This document shows positions 54,199 to 64,000 of a stretch of DNA of 64,000 nucleotides, piece after piece. Numbering within the stretch: position 1 is the stretch's first letter; every line of letters begins with the position of its first letter. The stretch comes from Punctularia strigosozonata HHB-11173 SS5 (taxonomy: Eukaryota > Basidiomycota > Agaricomycetes > Corticiales > Punctulariaceae): assembly GCF_000264995.1 (NCBI RefSeq), contig NW_006767438.1, forward strand, positions 727,989 through 791,988, read 5' to 3'. The notes under the pieces are model-generated. The model saw only the letters and a list, made by a program, of their open reading frames with translations, was not told the DNA's origin and made no database searches. A program made the translations under genes and the position numbers.

Positions 54199-54680
54199 GC
54201 GATCGCCTCCAAAATCGAAAACTGCGAAACGTTTCAGCGAATGCTCGTGTAGCGCCGCAAGGCGGTCGGAAGGAATTCAGACTTATCGTTTTCCGTTTCA
54301 GTGCCAGGCGTGTGGCTACCAAGCCGCAACGAGGATATTTTTCGCCGAAGCTGCACGAGAACTGAGGTCGGCGATCGCCTCGGAAAACGAGCACCTATGG
54401 AAGGTCTCAGCACAGGTGATCGACTGACGCCGCGATGAAATCCGAAGGAAGTGATACTCACTTTTTTTCCATTTCGGTGCCAGGCATGCGGCTTCCAAGC
54501 CGCGACGAGGATATCTTCTCCCGAAATACGCGATCGCCTCAAAGAGGGAGAACCTGTGGAAGGTTTCAGCAAAATGCTCATGTGGCGTCGCAATGCAATC
54601 GGTAATCCGAGGGATTTGGGACTTATCTTTTTTTCGTTTCGGTGCCAGGCGCGCGGCTACCAAGCCGCAATGAGAATGGA
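54199..54680 (+). repeat. Three-unit direct tandem repeat (~160-170 bp)
   Basis: GCGATCGCCT recurs at 54199, 54371 and 54530. Each unit also contains GTGCCAGGC...GGCT(A/T)CCAAGCCGC. No coding function is evident. Confidence 0.7.
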
Positions 54681-55046
54681 GATCTGCATAAAGCTGTAGG
54701 AATGTCAGCAGCATCAGCGAGTAAACAGGGTAGCCACGACGACGATCCACTACAACTACCCCAAGCCGCTATCTAATGTTTTTGTGAACTGTTAATATCT
54801 CGATTTTTTGTGGGATTTTATGTTTTTATACCGAAGCCTGGGAAGGGAGAGGAGGGGGAACAGGAGCCGCAATCGAGAGCCGAGAGACATCAAAACTTGG
54901 TTCTGTCAGAGCGGGCGAAGTAGACGGATCGGTAGAAGATCAGAGAGTCCGGGCGGGGCTTCTGGCAACGCTTCGTCACGTCGAGCTGAGGGGACGTGGT
55001 CTTGATCGAAGCGGCGTCGGGGAAGGCGCTCAAGGAGCCTTCACGG
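54681..55046. other. Nothing recognised
   Basis: No gene or repeat that I can support. The right end may belong to the uncharacterised minus-strand frame that follows. Confidence 0.35.
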
Positions 55047-55550
55047 CTACGAGCAGAGCTCGGCCTGTGGATGCAATGTGAGCGAAGGAATCGGAATGCG
55101 GAAGACGAGAAAGGCGTACCGGAGTGGGCTTTGAGCGAACTGGACCTTCCCTTTCGCAGCAGTGGCACCCGCGCCCATCGTCTCGACCTCCATCGTCTCC
55201 TTGACCACGACGAAACGCTCTCTTGGTTCCTCGAAAGCGTTCCGCCTCCGCGGCAGCGGCCTTGCGTCCGCCTTGTGACGACGCGCAGAGACCGCCCCCT
55301 TGGATCCGTCCACCTCCTTGTCCTCCAAGACGCCCGCGCGAGGAAACCACTCCTCGACCATTGATGCAGGCGCCTTGAGAGGACAGGAGGACATCGCACC
55401 GTCGGAGAAACCGAACTCCTCCTGTGGGATACGCGGCGCCGGCGGGGGCACACGCATATCCTCACCGGAATCGTTGGCCTCGTGGGTAGCGCTGACCTCC
55501 AGGAGGGCCTCGACCTCAAGTTCGTCCTGATATTTCGTCAGCTTGGGCCA
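55047..55550 (-). CDS. Uncharacterised protein fragment or exon
   Basis: Open minus-strand frame of about 165 codons. It reads 'KLTKYQDELEVEALLE' near its upstream end, then 'EEFGFSDGAMSSCP' and a charged basic stretch. There is no domain, signal or membrane span I can name. It lacks an ATG at the upstream end, so it would need an earlier exon. It may be a remnant. Confidence 0.25.
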   Translation of the reverse strand, partial: WPKLTKYQDELEVEALLEVSATHEANDSGEDMRVPPPAPRIPQEEFGFSDGAMSSCPLKAPASMVEEWFPRAGVLEDKEVDGSKGAVSARRHKADARPLPRRRNAFEEPRERFVVVKETMEVETMGAGATAAKGKVQFAQSPLRYAFLVFRIPIPSLTLHPQAELCS

Positions 55551-56109
55551 TTACTACAGGTCAAGTGGAGGGGCGGGCATACCATCATCTCGAGCTTCTC
55601 CACCACGGCAACCTGTTGGAAGTGGGAGGGAAAGGGGAGGAAGGAGGCGGTAAGGTAGAAGTTCATGGTAGGAGGTAGGAGATAGAGGTAAGGAGATAGG
55701 TAGTAAGGTATGCAAGGTAGGTAAAGAAGGATGATGACGGTAAGAACTCAAGAGCAGAACCCAAGAGTTAGAGAACATGGTCGGAGAACGTTGGACTTTT
55801 ATACGCAGTGGGGACTTTGGGGCGGGTATTCCAGCATCCGCGATCGTCCCGCTGGCGGACCGATGCGGATGTTGGTGTCGATCGTTCCGAACGCGTCTCG
55901 TAGCACCTCTCGATGGCATAAGATCCTCAAGTAGACCGGCATGGCGAATTCAACTCTGGTGCAGACAATATTCAAGGCCGCGATTCTCATATGGATTGTG
56001 ACAGGGTAGCTCGGCGGCGGGCGATTGCTCCTCAGGCTTTCAACGGAAGAGACGGGGTCGACCCGGGCGGAAGCAACTGAAAGGACGTGGCGGTGTCGTG
56101 CCGGTGATC
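55551..56109. other. No gene supported
   Basis: Contains a purine-rich GGTAGG/GGAGG low-complexity stretch (about 55620-55730). No gene or element recognised. Confidence 0.35.
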
Positions 56110-56111
56110 TA

Positions 56112-56859
56112 TTACTGCTGTTTGCAAAACAGATGGCGCGTCGTGACTTCCGCGCGTTGCTTGACCTCCCACTGCCACGCAGAGCATATCAGCTGTAGCT
56201 CGACAACGGCGACGAATTTCACCATGATTTCTGAGACAAACTTGTAGCACTCATTGACCTGCAGGTGCAAGGATGTATACCTAACCATTTCTGATAAGTC
56301 AAACAGTTCGTGTGCCATGAAAGGGTTCCCAGAGCTCTATCACTTGCCGTTTGGTCATACAGAGTTCTTCTGTGCCCCAGTTGGTTCAGGAAGTTACTTA
56401 TCTTGTATATTGAGGTGCATGTCATACTTCCATCCACAGATGGCCAGGAAATTTGCAACAGAAACGAGTGAAGGATACACAGTAGAGGACTGGGTACTGT
56501 ATCATCATCCACTGCCCCCTGTGTTGCTCTCCACCTTCAAAAACCACACATGCACGCTCAGGAGGTCTCCTCAAAGCCTTTTTCATATGGACATGAGTCC
56601 ATGCCCTCAATGCTTGAGTAACCGTGAACGATACCCTGTCCTGGTTAGTGATATAGCACGACAGCGGGCTCACTCACGAGCTCCGCCTCAAAAATGTGCT
56701 ATGCACCTGCATATCGACAATGGCTACATACTTGTCTCAGGGATCATGGTTAGATTCGTCGCCGTCGGCGAGCTACAGCTGATATGCCCCGCACAACCGC
56801 GGGAGGTCAAACAACGCGCGAAAGTCACGACGCGCCATCTGTTTTGCAAACGGCAGTAA
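56112..56859. mobile_element. MITE with long (~140 bp) terminal inverted repeats
   Basis: The left arm starts TTACTGCTGTTTGCAAAACA at 56112. The right arm ends with the matching TGTTTTGCAAACGGCAGTAA at 56859. The arms stay alignable for about 140 bp with scattered differences. TA dinucleotides at 56110-56111 and 56860-56861 look like the target-site duplication. The middle ~450 bp has no recognised coding function. Confidence 0.8.
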
Positions 56860-56861
56860 TA

Positions 56862-57280
56862 TTTTTGCCTTCGCCTGGCAGCAATGTCGCAGGGCGGGTT
56901 TTGCAGGAGTAGGTCCAACTGTCCAAGAGTACAGAGGACTCGCTCCAGCGGAGCAGCGGTATTATGCAAGTGCCTGTTGCGTCGGGTGGATCGGCGCAGG
57001 TCGATCGTCCGCGTTGTGTTCGTGCGAGGGGCTGTATCTTCCGGTCCCGAGCGTAGTATCGAGCTAACCGTCCGGGCTCACAGATTCATATAGATTCATG
57101 AGCACAAAAAGCCTGCAGCACAACATATAGCATCGCCAAAAGGGATCGCAAATCACGTTACAGTGCGGACGTGTCAAGGGCACAAGAGGTTGAATCTGAC
57201 ATTGCGAGGAGGCACATCGCATGTCGCGTGGGGTATACGTCTGAGCGCTGTATGACTGAGTCAAGTCGGCAAGTATACCT
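56862..57280. other. Intergenic, nothing recognised
   Basis: 3' flank of the short-chain dehydrogenase gene. No gene or repeat is seen. Confidence 0.4.
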
Positions 57281-58516
57281 TTAGAGGTACTCCTTAACCT
57301 CGTCCTCGATCCATTGCCACAGCTTCTCCTGCTCCTTCTCGTCCTTCGTCTGTTTATGAGGCTCACCAAGACGCGCCCACGGACGGATGTACTACAGATG
57401 AGTCTCGTCAGTATCAACATCCCACGTCACAGACCAAACGAACATCCTTACACGTCCGTTGTAGGACGCAGCCTCGGGCGCCGTGCCCGCATACAGCTGC
57501 GAGATCGCGCCGAAACGAAGCGGATGCAGTATAAACTTGAACATGATCTTGGATCCCAGCCCCTGGTTGTGCCGCTGCAGCTCGCTGCGGATGTTGCCCG
57601 GGTCGACGACAGTGACGACGATCTTCCCTCCGTTCTCCTTCTCGCTCCGGCGCGCGAACGCGTAGCCGAGCATGCACGCGCCGAACTTCGACTGGCAGTA
57701 GAGCTGACTCGGGCCGAGCTTCTTGCGCGCAGGGGAGTCCTTGAGCGTGTCGTACTTGAGCGGCGGCTTGAAGTAGTAGTTGACGGAGGAGGAAGTCCAG
57801 ACGACGCGCGAGGGCTCGCCGGACGCTTCCGCGGTGGAGAGGAGGACGGGCCAGAGGAGCCGGATGAGGAGGTAAGGCGCGATCGTGTTCGTGCTGGGCA
57901 GCCGAGATAAGCTGAGATAACAGAACCGGAGAGGGAAAGGCTCGTACCCGAATTGCATGTCATAGTTTTGGGCGGTGACCTGGTCGATCGGCGGCTGATA
58001 GAACGCGGGCATGAGGTTCAGGATCGTCAGCTGGTCGGGTGCCGTGCTAGACTCACCGTCATGACGCCGGCGTTGTTGAACAGAACGTGCAGCTGAGTCT
58101 CCGAGCTACGGCCGCATAAGGACCTGCCAGCATATCCCGTAGTCTAGATACAAAACTTACGACTTGTATTGCTCAGCGGCAGCCTTGACGGAGGCCAGGT
58201 TCGCAAGGTCGAGTTCGAGGAAGATAGCGCGTTTTCCGGTGTCTTTCTCGAGGTCGTTGATAGCTTCCTCGGCTTTCGACTTGGAACGCGCGGCGAGGTA
58301 GACCTTCGCGTTCTTCTTCAACAGCTCCCTGCAGGTCTCCTTGCCAATGCCCTGGAAGAGATCCTCTCAGAACACGTTCCTCAACTCAGTCAACATACGT
58401 ACCGTATTTCCCCCAGTTACGATAACCACCTTCCCCGACAAGTCAGGAATCTGGTCGACGTCCCACTTCGGCTTGGGTGGGAACATCTGCGAGTATATGG
58501 TGCCTACAGACGCCAT
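57281..58516 (-). CDS. Short-chain dehydrogenase/reductase (SDR, retinol-dehydrogenase-like)
   Basis: NAD(P)-dependent oxidoreductase of unknown substrate. Six exons: 58516-58403, 58351-58161, 58105-58057, 57994-57948, 57893-57452 and 57391-57281, giving 317 residues. Rossmann motif 'VVIVTGGNT' + 'GIGKETCREL' (T-G-G-x-x-G-I-G, split by intron 1), 'LELDLANLASVKAAA', 'NNAG' in 'HVLFNNAGVM', the catalytic serine in 'VVWTSSSV', and the catalytic Y and K in 'YCQSKFG' are all present. 'VVDPGNIRSELQR' is the usual PG motif. The C-terminal 'EKLWQWIEDEVKEYL' is typical of Agaricomycete members of this subfamily. There is no membrane span. Intact. The N-terminus 'MASVGTIYSQMFPPKPKW' is also typical. 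Confidence 0.9.
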
Positions 58517-59394
58517 GGATAGCTAGCGTTCAAGTCGCGAAGAGTAAAGCGAGGTCAAAGACAAAGGAGCGTGGAGAAACACGAACGCCGCCATGCTGCC
58601 GCTGTCTTATGAGGCGCCGAGCAATATGAGAAGGGGCATGTCCGAGAGAGACGTTAGCGCGCCGGGAGTGCGCCGTCGGCTCGCCGGACGCACCTCATTG
58701 GCTGAAGTCTGACAAACGTGGGAGTTGTCCCCGTTTAAGGCAAGTTCGTTGCGGGCGCGGACTGCTCTTGCCACCGTCAATGCGTCTTCCTCATGCAAGG
58801 AGTACGCGTGTTTCTACGATTTGGATGGCTTTCTCGAGCAACGACAAAACAAGTTGCATAGGTCAGCGAGAGATGTGAACTTCAAGCTGTTGTTTGTCTT
58901 CGGTATCTTGCTACGCACTGGAATCGCCGCATACGAGCGCATACGACGGCGGAAAAGAACCGGCTTCTTCCTGTCAATCAAAGCACGATGCATATGCATG
59001 GCTTGAGGACATATGATCGGGCAAGTGCGCGTTTGGATGTTGCTATTCTGATATAAGCTTTACCTTGATGTAATGACCATTACTCACTTGATCCCGAAAC
59101 CTACGCGATATCTGATCCGGCTCTTTCCAGCGCATCACCTACTGCATTGGTACGTGGCTATCCAGACATACAGCTTAGACTCGAACGATAATTATATCCA
59201 CAAAATTCAAGTGGTGCTGGTCAAGAAAACTGCGTCTACGAGAATATCGTGCTCTATGCACTGTCCGAAGGGAACTGGCGACAGAGTAGTATTTGAGCAG
59301 GCGTTTCTCGAGCAAACTCGTATCGCGGGGGAGGGAATGCTGACATACCGAAGCACGCCCGGTCGTGATAGTTGTACTACATCATTTCACCCCG
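58517..59394. other. No gene supported
   Basis: Promoter of the SDR gene and 3' flank of the membrane protein gene. A plus-strand stretch at 58725-59006 is open without recognisable features. Confidence 0.4.
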
Positions 59395-61120
59395 TCACGA
59401 CTCAACGCGGGAGGTGCCGACATCATCCATGGGCATATCCGCAAATTGCAAAGAGTGGTCATACGTGTTCGTCTGGAGGGAGATTTCGGCGTGCGGGGAC
59501 ACGTTCCCCAACTTGCGAAGATTGATGACAACTCTTGCCACCAGTACGCTATGCACAGCTCGGAGCAGCCTGGGTGCTAGGTCACCATCGCAACTCTTGG
59601 AGTATGAGCAGGGTGTGAGAGTCGACATACGGTTGGATCAAGTCAGAGAGTGCCGCCTATACAGAATTTGAGTGTTTAGAGGCGGAAAAACCACAAGTGA
59701 GCCCGATGCGCACCAGATTCGCGGCGATGAAGGAGAGATTCAGCACATTTATCACTGACAAACGCGGTTTTAGTCCTACAATCGTCATCAAATCATCCAA
59801 AAACGTAGAATCAACCTAGCATATAGAAATAATATAGAAACCCTACAGTTTCAGGGTGTCAGGGCTCTGCAGGCATGATGATATCATACACACCGTCCCG
59901 ATAAAGAGTCCGAAACAATCCGGGACCTTGTTGCTGTCGATCTGTGCATGCGGTCAAAATATGCCGGCCATTGTATGCGGAAAGTCTCACGTGCGACATA
60001 ATAACGAATCAGTGTTAGGATAGCTATGACTTTCGGTGAAAAAATGTGAGCTCTGCACCTATCAAGGTTTACATTCAACGAACCGGTTTCTGATATAGTC
60101 AGCAAGAGAAATAGTTTCCAAAGCTCGCTGTTGCTACCAACACCACAGTTCAATACCCTCGTGACATATAGTGCGGGGGCTAATCATTCATGAGACCACG
60201 CATAGGACCTGTAAGAAATAAGGACAACGCAGCGTAGTCTTCAGAAATTGTGTCATGATGACAATCGCGGATATGTTGATTGCCTGGAATTTTAATGAGC
60301 ATGCAATTTTTCCCATACCAATCTACTCATTATGAGGGTAGCGGAAAGGAGATACTTTATGTGCCAAGTGAACTCCCATATTGCGTACGTTCGCACCATC
60401 AAGATGACTGGATCTCCTGAACACCTGCAATCATTTCGACACTGATCATGCACGTACCTTCTGACATTACGATTCCAATCACATACATGCCTATACCCGT
60501 TGGAGACTTAACTTGTGTTAAAATATCGAATACACGCACCATCTGATACTTTGCGCATCAATATGCATTTCTATTCCATATCAGCATGGCTCAACTTCAT
60601 CATATACCTCTCACCTCCAGATCTTCAACAGATATGGCCACTTCAGCATCGATGAGCCCCTGCGCCGTATATACAACAAGCCGTTCACTCACTGACTAAC
60701 CATATAGTGAGGTCGATGAAAGGACTGTACCGGTTGAGGAGATAAAGAATCTTGATAGGACTCCATCGGGATTTCCACACGAGTGTTATCTTACCTCCAG
60801 TTGAGGATACAAGTATCGCGTCAAAAAATTCGCCTACCTCGTCTCCGCAGGTTAAACAAAGATCATAGGCCTAGTTCATTGCGAGTCGTTTAGTTGGCTA
60901 ACAGCAGCAAATGGTTGACGAACCAAAAGCGTGAGAGATGCAACTTAAGAGTACTATAAGTATATTGTGGGTGTATCAGGTGACTCGTAATTACACTCAC
61001 CGCTGCCGGACTGTATAAATTATGAGTCACTGTAGGAGATGTCATTCGCTGACCAAAGACATGCCTGAGATAAAGAGAACGGAATGCTGAAATTGTAGGA
61101 CAGACCGGACATTGCTGCGC
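59395..61120 (-). CDS. DUF6533-like multi-span membrane protein A
   Basis: Intron-rich gene whose exons are recognised from the family and from its tandem partner. 60870-60838 encodes 'AYDLCLTCGDE'. About 60785-60715 encodes 'LVWKSRWSPIKILYLLNRYS' followed by 'PFIDLT'. About 60140-60050 encodes 'SELWKLFLLLTISETG'. The C-terminal exon, ending at 59395, encodes 'LRAVHSVLVARVVINLRKLG' and 'NVSPHAEISLQT'. DUF6533-type proteins are seven-span membrane proteins expanded in Agaricomycetes, with unknown ligand and function. The first exon and several middle exons were not resolved, and I cannot exclude lesions. Confidence 0.5.
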
Positions 61121-61863
61121 TTGCCAACCGGGGATTTGCCATCGTTATATACTGGCCCGGAGCACTGCACACATAGCACTTGGCGTTGAAACTGTGAATT
61201 GCCAGCGCCTCCGCACCTCATCACCGCCATTGAATGAGGATAGAGAAATACCCCATCCTGCAGCTGTGTGGGACAATTCTCGACTTATATGCATAGGAGG
61301 AAGGAGAAATGCCCTTGTCGCTTCTCCGCAATCAGGTATGGTGTCACAAGAACCACGTAGCGACATCTCTGTAAAATCTGTGAGCATGCAGCGCCATGGA
61401 CAGTACCGCACATTCGGAGTCCATCACAGGCAGCGCCGCCAGAAGTGCACTTTCAGCAGCGCCTTCCTGACCGCAGCGTCCTTTACCCTTCGCCACCACG
61501 ACGTTGACTTAGCGATCGCGGTCGGATGTACAGGTTCGGCGCAACGGCGGAGAACACCGGCGTCTAGATACGCGCGCCGAAACAGGTATTAAGGTCATCA
61601 ATGAAAGGAATGCAATTCCTGTGGATGTATTGACCACGCACAGATTGCCTCGCTTTGACGAAGTTTGCATCGGTGTGGCCCTACCCGAGGCGAGAGGACA
61701 GCGAAGAGTGAAGTCAACGGCAAGCGGTCCCAGCTCATGTACATGTTCCAAAGGTTAGCGGGTCTCCCGAGCAACGACTGAACATCTCGCATAGAGCTAG
61801 CAAACACGCAGACTTCTAGCTACGGTCATGGGTCTTCTTCCCGACAGAATTGCAGTCCACTTG
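61121..61863. other. Spacer between tandem membrane protein genes
   Basis: Upstream region of gene A and 3' flank of gene B. A plus-strand stretch at 61194-61592 shows no features. Confidence 0.35.
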
Positions 61864-63750
61864 TCAAGATTCGAAGCGCGAGTTGTCGACGTTATCCAGA
61901 GGAACGTCAATAAAGTGCAATGACTGATGCCCATATGCGTGCGTTTGCAAGGAGATTGTAGCGTGCGGCGATACGTTCGCCACCTTTCTAAGATCCAGAA
62001 CGACCCTTACCACCAGTATACTGTGCACGGCGCGAAGTGGGCTGTGTGCGAAGGTCGTCACTTTGGGAGAGCTCGGACGGGAAGCATGGGCTTGGACGCA
62101 CGGTTGTATACACGAAGAGAGTGCGTCCTGCACACTTGAGGTCATCCAGAGGCCGAATTCAGTAAGTGAAAACGAAGCGCACCGGAGCCGTAATGAGCAC
62201 TGAGACGTTAATCACGTTCATTACTAATCGACGTGAGTTAGCCCTGGGTCCGATACAATACGGCAGCTAGAATCGACCTAGCATATAGAAATAATATAGA
62301 AAACCTGTAGTTGCGGTAAGCAACGCTAGCGGAATCAACACGAGAATGTCGTTGCGCACCATCTCGATAAAGAGTCTGGAATATTCCGGGACCCTGTTGT
62401 TGTCGATCTGAGTCTGCGGTCAGAGTGTGCCGGTCATGGCTACGTTGTATCTTACACCCAACATAGTAGCGAATGAGCGTTAAAGTTACGATAACTGTCG
62501 GCGGAGGTCAGCTCTGCGAGGTTCAATCTGACAGCTCACGTACCGGTCTCAGAAATTGTCAAAAGGAGATACAGCTTCCAGACATCATCACTGGCACTAC
62601 CCGTCGTACAACCCGTTAATTTGATGATGTCCTGTGGGAGAGCTATGATAAAGAGTAAAAACACGCAAGACCCAAATCAAACAGATGGCGACCTTGTGCT
62701 GTCTTCAGGTATTGCCTCATAATGACAATGGCTGGTACAAGTACGGCCTAGGGTGTGATTAAGCAAGCAAAACCTCCTCTAGCTGCGTTTACATACTACT
62801 GCGGTAGCAGAAAGAAAGTATTTCACTCGCCACGTAAAGCTCCATATGGCGTATGTCCGGACCATCAAGATGACTGAGGGCCGTTAACATCAACGTCTTA
62901 TCCGACGAGTATAGACCACGTACCTTCCGACACGACGACACCGAATACGTACACACCTGTGTCGGCTGGAGATAAGAGTTATACCCAGGAATAGTATGTA
63001 CGCACTATCTCGAACTTTGAGCGTCAGTATGCATCTCTGTTCCGTCCCTCTGTATCAGCATGGATCAATACCATCATGAGACACTTACCTCCAGATCTTG
63101 AACGGTAACAGAGACTACGGTAGCAACAATGAGCCCACGTTCGGGCTCCGTAGCAGCATCTCACTCACCGACGAACCACATAGTCAGGTCGATGAAAGGA
63201 GTGTACCGGTTCAAAAGGTATAGTATCTTGATAGGGCTCCATCGCGATTTCCATACCAGCGCGATCTAACCTTCAGATCATTATTCCTTCAGACATACGT
63301 TGGCAGGTCGCGTACCTCGTCGACGCAGGTCAAACAGAGATCATAGGCCTATGTATGATTGCGGATGATTCACTTGCATTGGCAAAAAAAAAGGAGAACC
63401 AGACGAACGACGAGCGCGAGCGAGGCAGCTTGAAGTATCTTTTAATATCGCGGTTTCGTGAAGTAAAGACGGGTTACACTCGCCACTGCTGAACTTTGCA
63501 ATTTGTGAGCTCGCCGGACAGGAAGTGAAGTTCTGCTGATAAGCCACTTACCTTAGGTATAGAAGACAAGGAGACGAGATGGGGTAGGTCGGTCATCGCT
63601 GTGAACGAGCGAACGGGATTCCGGAGTAGCCATATAACAGACTTGGAGCACTATGATACTTGAGATGGTCGGGCCGCCGACGCCTCCGTACATCGCCACT
63701 GTCGCTGAATCAGGAAGGATGATCATGGCAATCGCGGGTCGCGGATACGG
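61864..63750 (-). CDS. DUF6533-like multi-span membrane protein B
   Basis: Tandem paralogue of gene A, about 2.5 kb away in the same orientation. Matching exons: about 63350-63317 'AYDLCLTCVDE'; about 63260-63180 'WKSRWSPIKILYLLNRYTPF' and then 'IDLTMWFV'; about 62605-62550 'DVWKLYLLLTISETG'; and the C-terminal exon, ending at 61864, 'LRAVHSILVVRVVLDLRKVA' and 'NVSPHATISLQT'. Non-coding stretches such as GCATATAGAAATAATATAGA are shared too (59818 and 62279). An early exon end near 63490 may use a GC donor (GTG|GCGAGT), where gene A has GCG|GTGAGT. The start is unresolved. Confidence 0.5.
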
Positions 63751-64000
63751 CATGGGACCAGTTCTCCAGATTTAGTAAGTATTGTAAGCTGAGGCGAGGA
63801 GGCGGCGGTCGCGTTTCAGCAAGGCCCGCGGGCGGGATCAGATTGGTTCGAGCGTTCCTGGGTTGCCCCGGAGTGTTTGGTATCGATGAGGCGTGTTTCA
63901 GTCTAGGAAGGGAGTCGAGCGTAGAACGCGACACGTCCTAGAAGATTGCGACATCTATCTGGAAGAGAGATGGGCGCGGATTTAACGAAGACGCAGATCT

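Noticed and set aside
54080-54700. Minus-strand open frames 54080-54750 as a repeat-containing protein gene
   Set aside because: The frames are open only because of the tandem repeat. No start context, splice sites or family features support a gene.
56254-56859. Open frame of about 200 codons inside the MITE
   Set aside because: Its C-terminal part is the terminal inverted repeat, which reads similarly on the opposite strand of the left arm. There is no transposase signature.
1-64000. CRISPR array, rRNA or complete tRNA genes
   Set aside because: No regularly spaced short repeats, rRNA words or full tRNA folds were seen. The window is eukaryotic nuclear DNA.

Overview
The window is nuclear DNA of a filamentous basidiomycete, most likely an Agaricomycete. 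The evidence is gene structure (dozens of GT-AG introns, mostly 47-67 nt), a KDZ-type transposase with its CxC cysteine cluster, a chromodomain Ty3/gypsy element, an AA9 lytic polysaccharide monooxygenase, and a tandem pair of DUF6533-like multi-membrane-span proteins. Gene models below were spliced by eye. Where exon lists are given, codon phases were checked and the exon lengths sum to multiples of three unless stated.

Layout. 1-4446: KDZ DNA transposase, 5' end outside the window, otherwise open through nine exons. 4447-6919: AT-richer repeat tract with two tRNA-like SINE promoters. 6920-8194: ketopantoate-reductase-like gene whose N-terminus is cut off by that tract. 8195-12457: sparse, with a possible unrecognised gene tail, a 270-bp MITE and F-box/LRR-like debris. 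12458-14010: unknown protein with a PD-(D/E)XK-like motif. 14603-21829: three members of an unrecognised gene family ('WYWD family'), two of them an inverted pair around a STRIPAK SLMAP/Far9-like FHA gene. 22233-23400: second F-box-like remnant. 23547-30942: conserved host genes: a derlin, the nucleoporin Seh1 (divergent from the derlin), an AA9 LPMO and a GT15 mannosyltransferase. 31548-43201: three WYWD copies, one split by an 8.1-kb Ty3/gypsy chromovirus with identical LTRs and a 5-bp target-site duplication. 43503-44242: nested MITE-like repeats. 45573-48004: orotate phosphoribosyltransferase between two related small secreted cysteine-rich protein genes. 48300-50200: fragments (PD-(D/E)XK relative, esterase-like). 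50945-54093: four more WYWD copies, two intact and two decayed. 54199-54680: tandem repeat. 56112-56859: MITE with ~140-bp TIRs. 57281-58516: short-chain dehydrogenase. 59395-63750: two tandem DUF6533-like membrane protein genes.

The main novelty candidate is the WYWD family: at least nine copies plus one heavily deleted remnant within 40 kb, on both strands, at every stage from intact to ruined. Members share a three-exon layout with phase-0 introns. Exon 1 is exactly 11 codons in six of the seven copies where it is separately recognisable. Exon 2 is 148-154 codons and carries the motifs P-x-x-M, D/E-C-P-x-F-x-Y-G-x-G-V, A-x-Y-T-N-F and W-Y-W-D. Exon 3 is a variable charged tail. I do not recognise the fold or the function.
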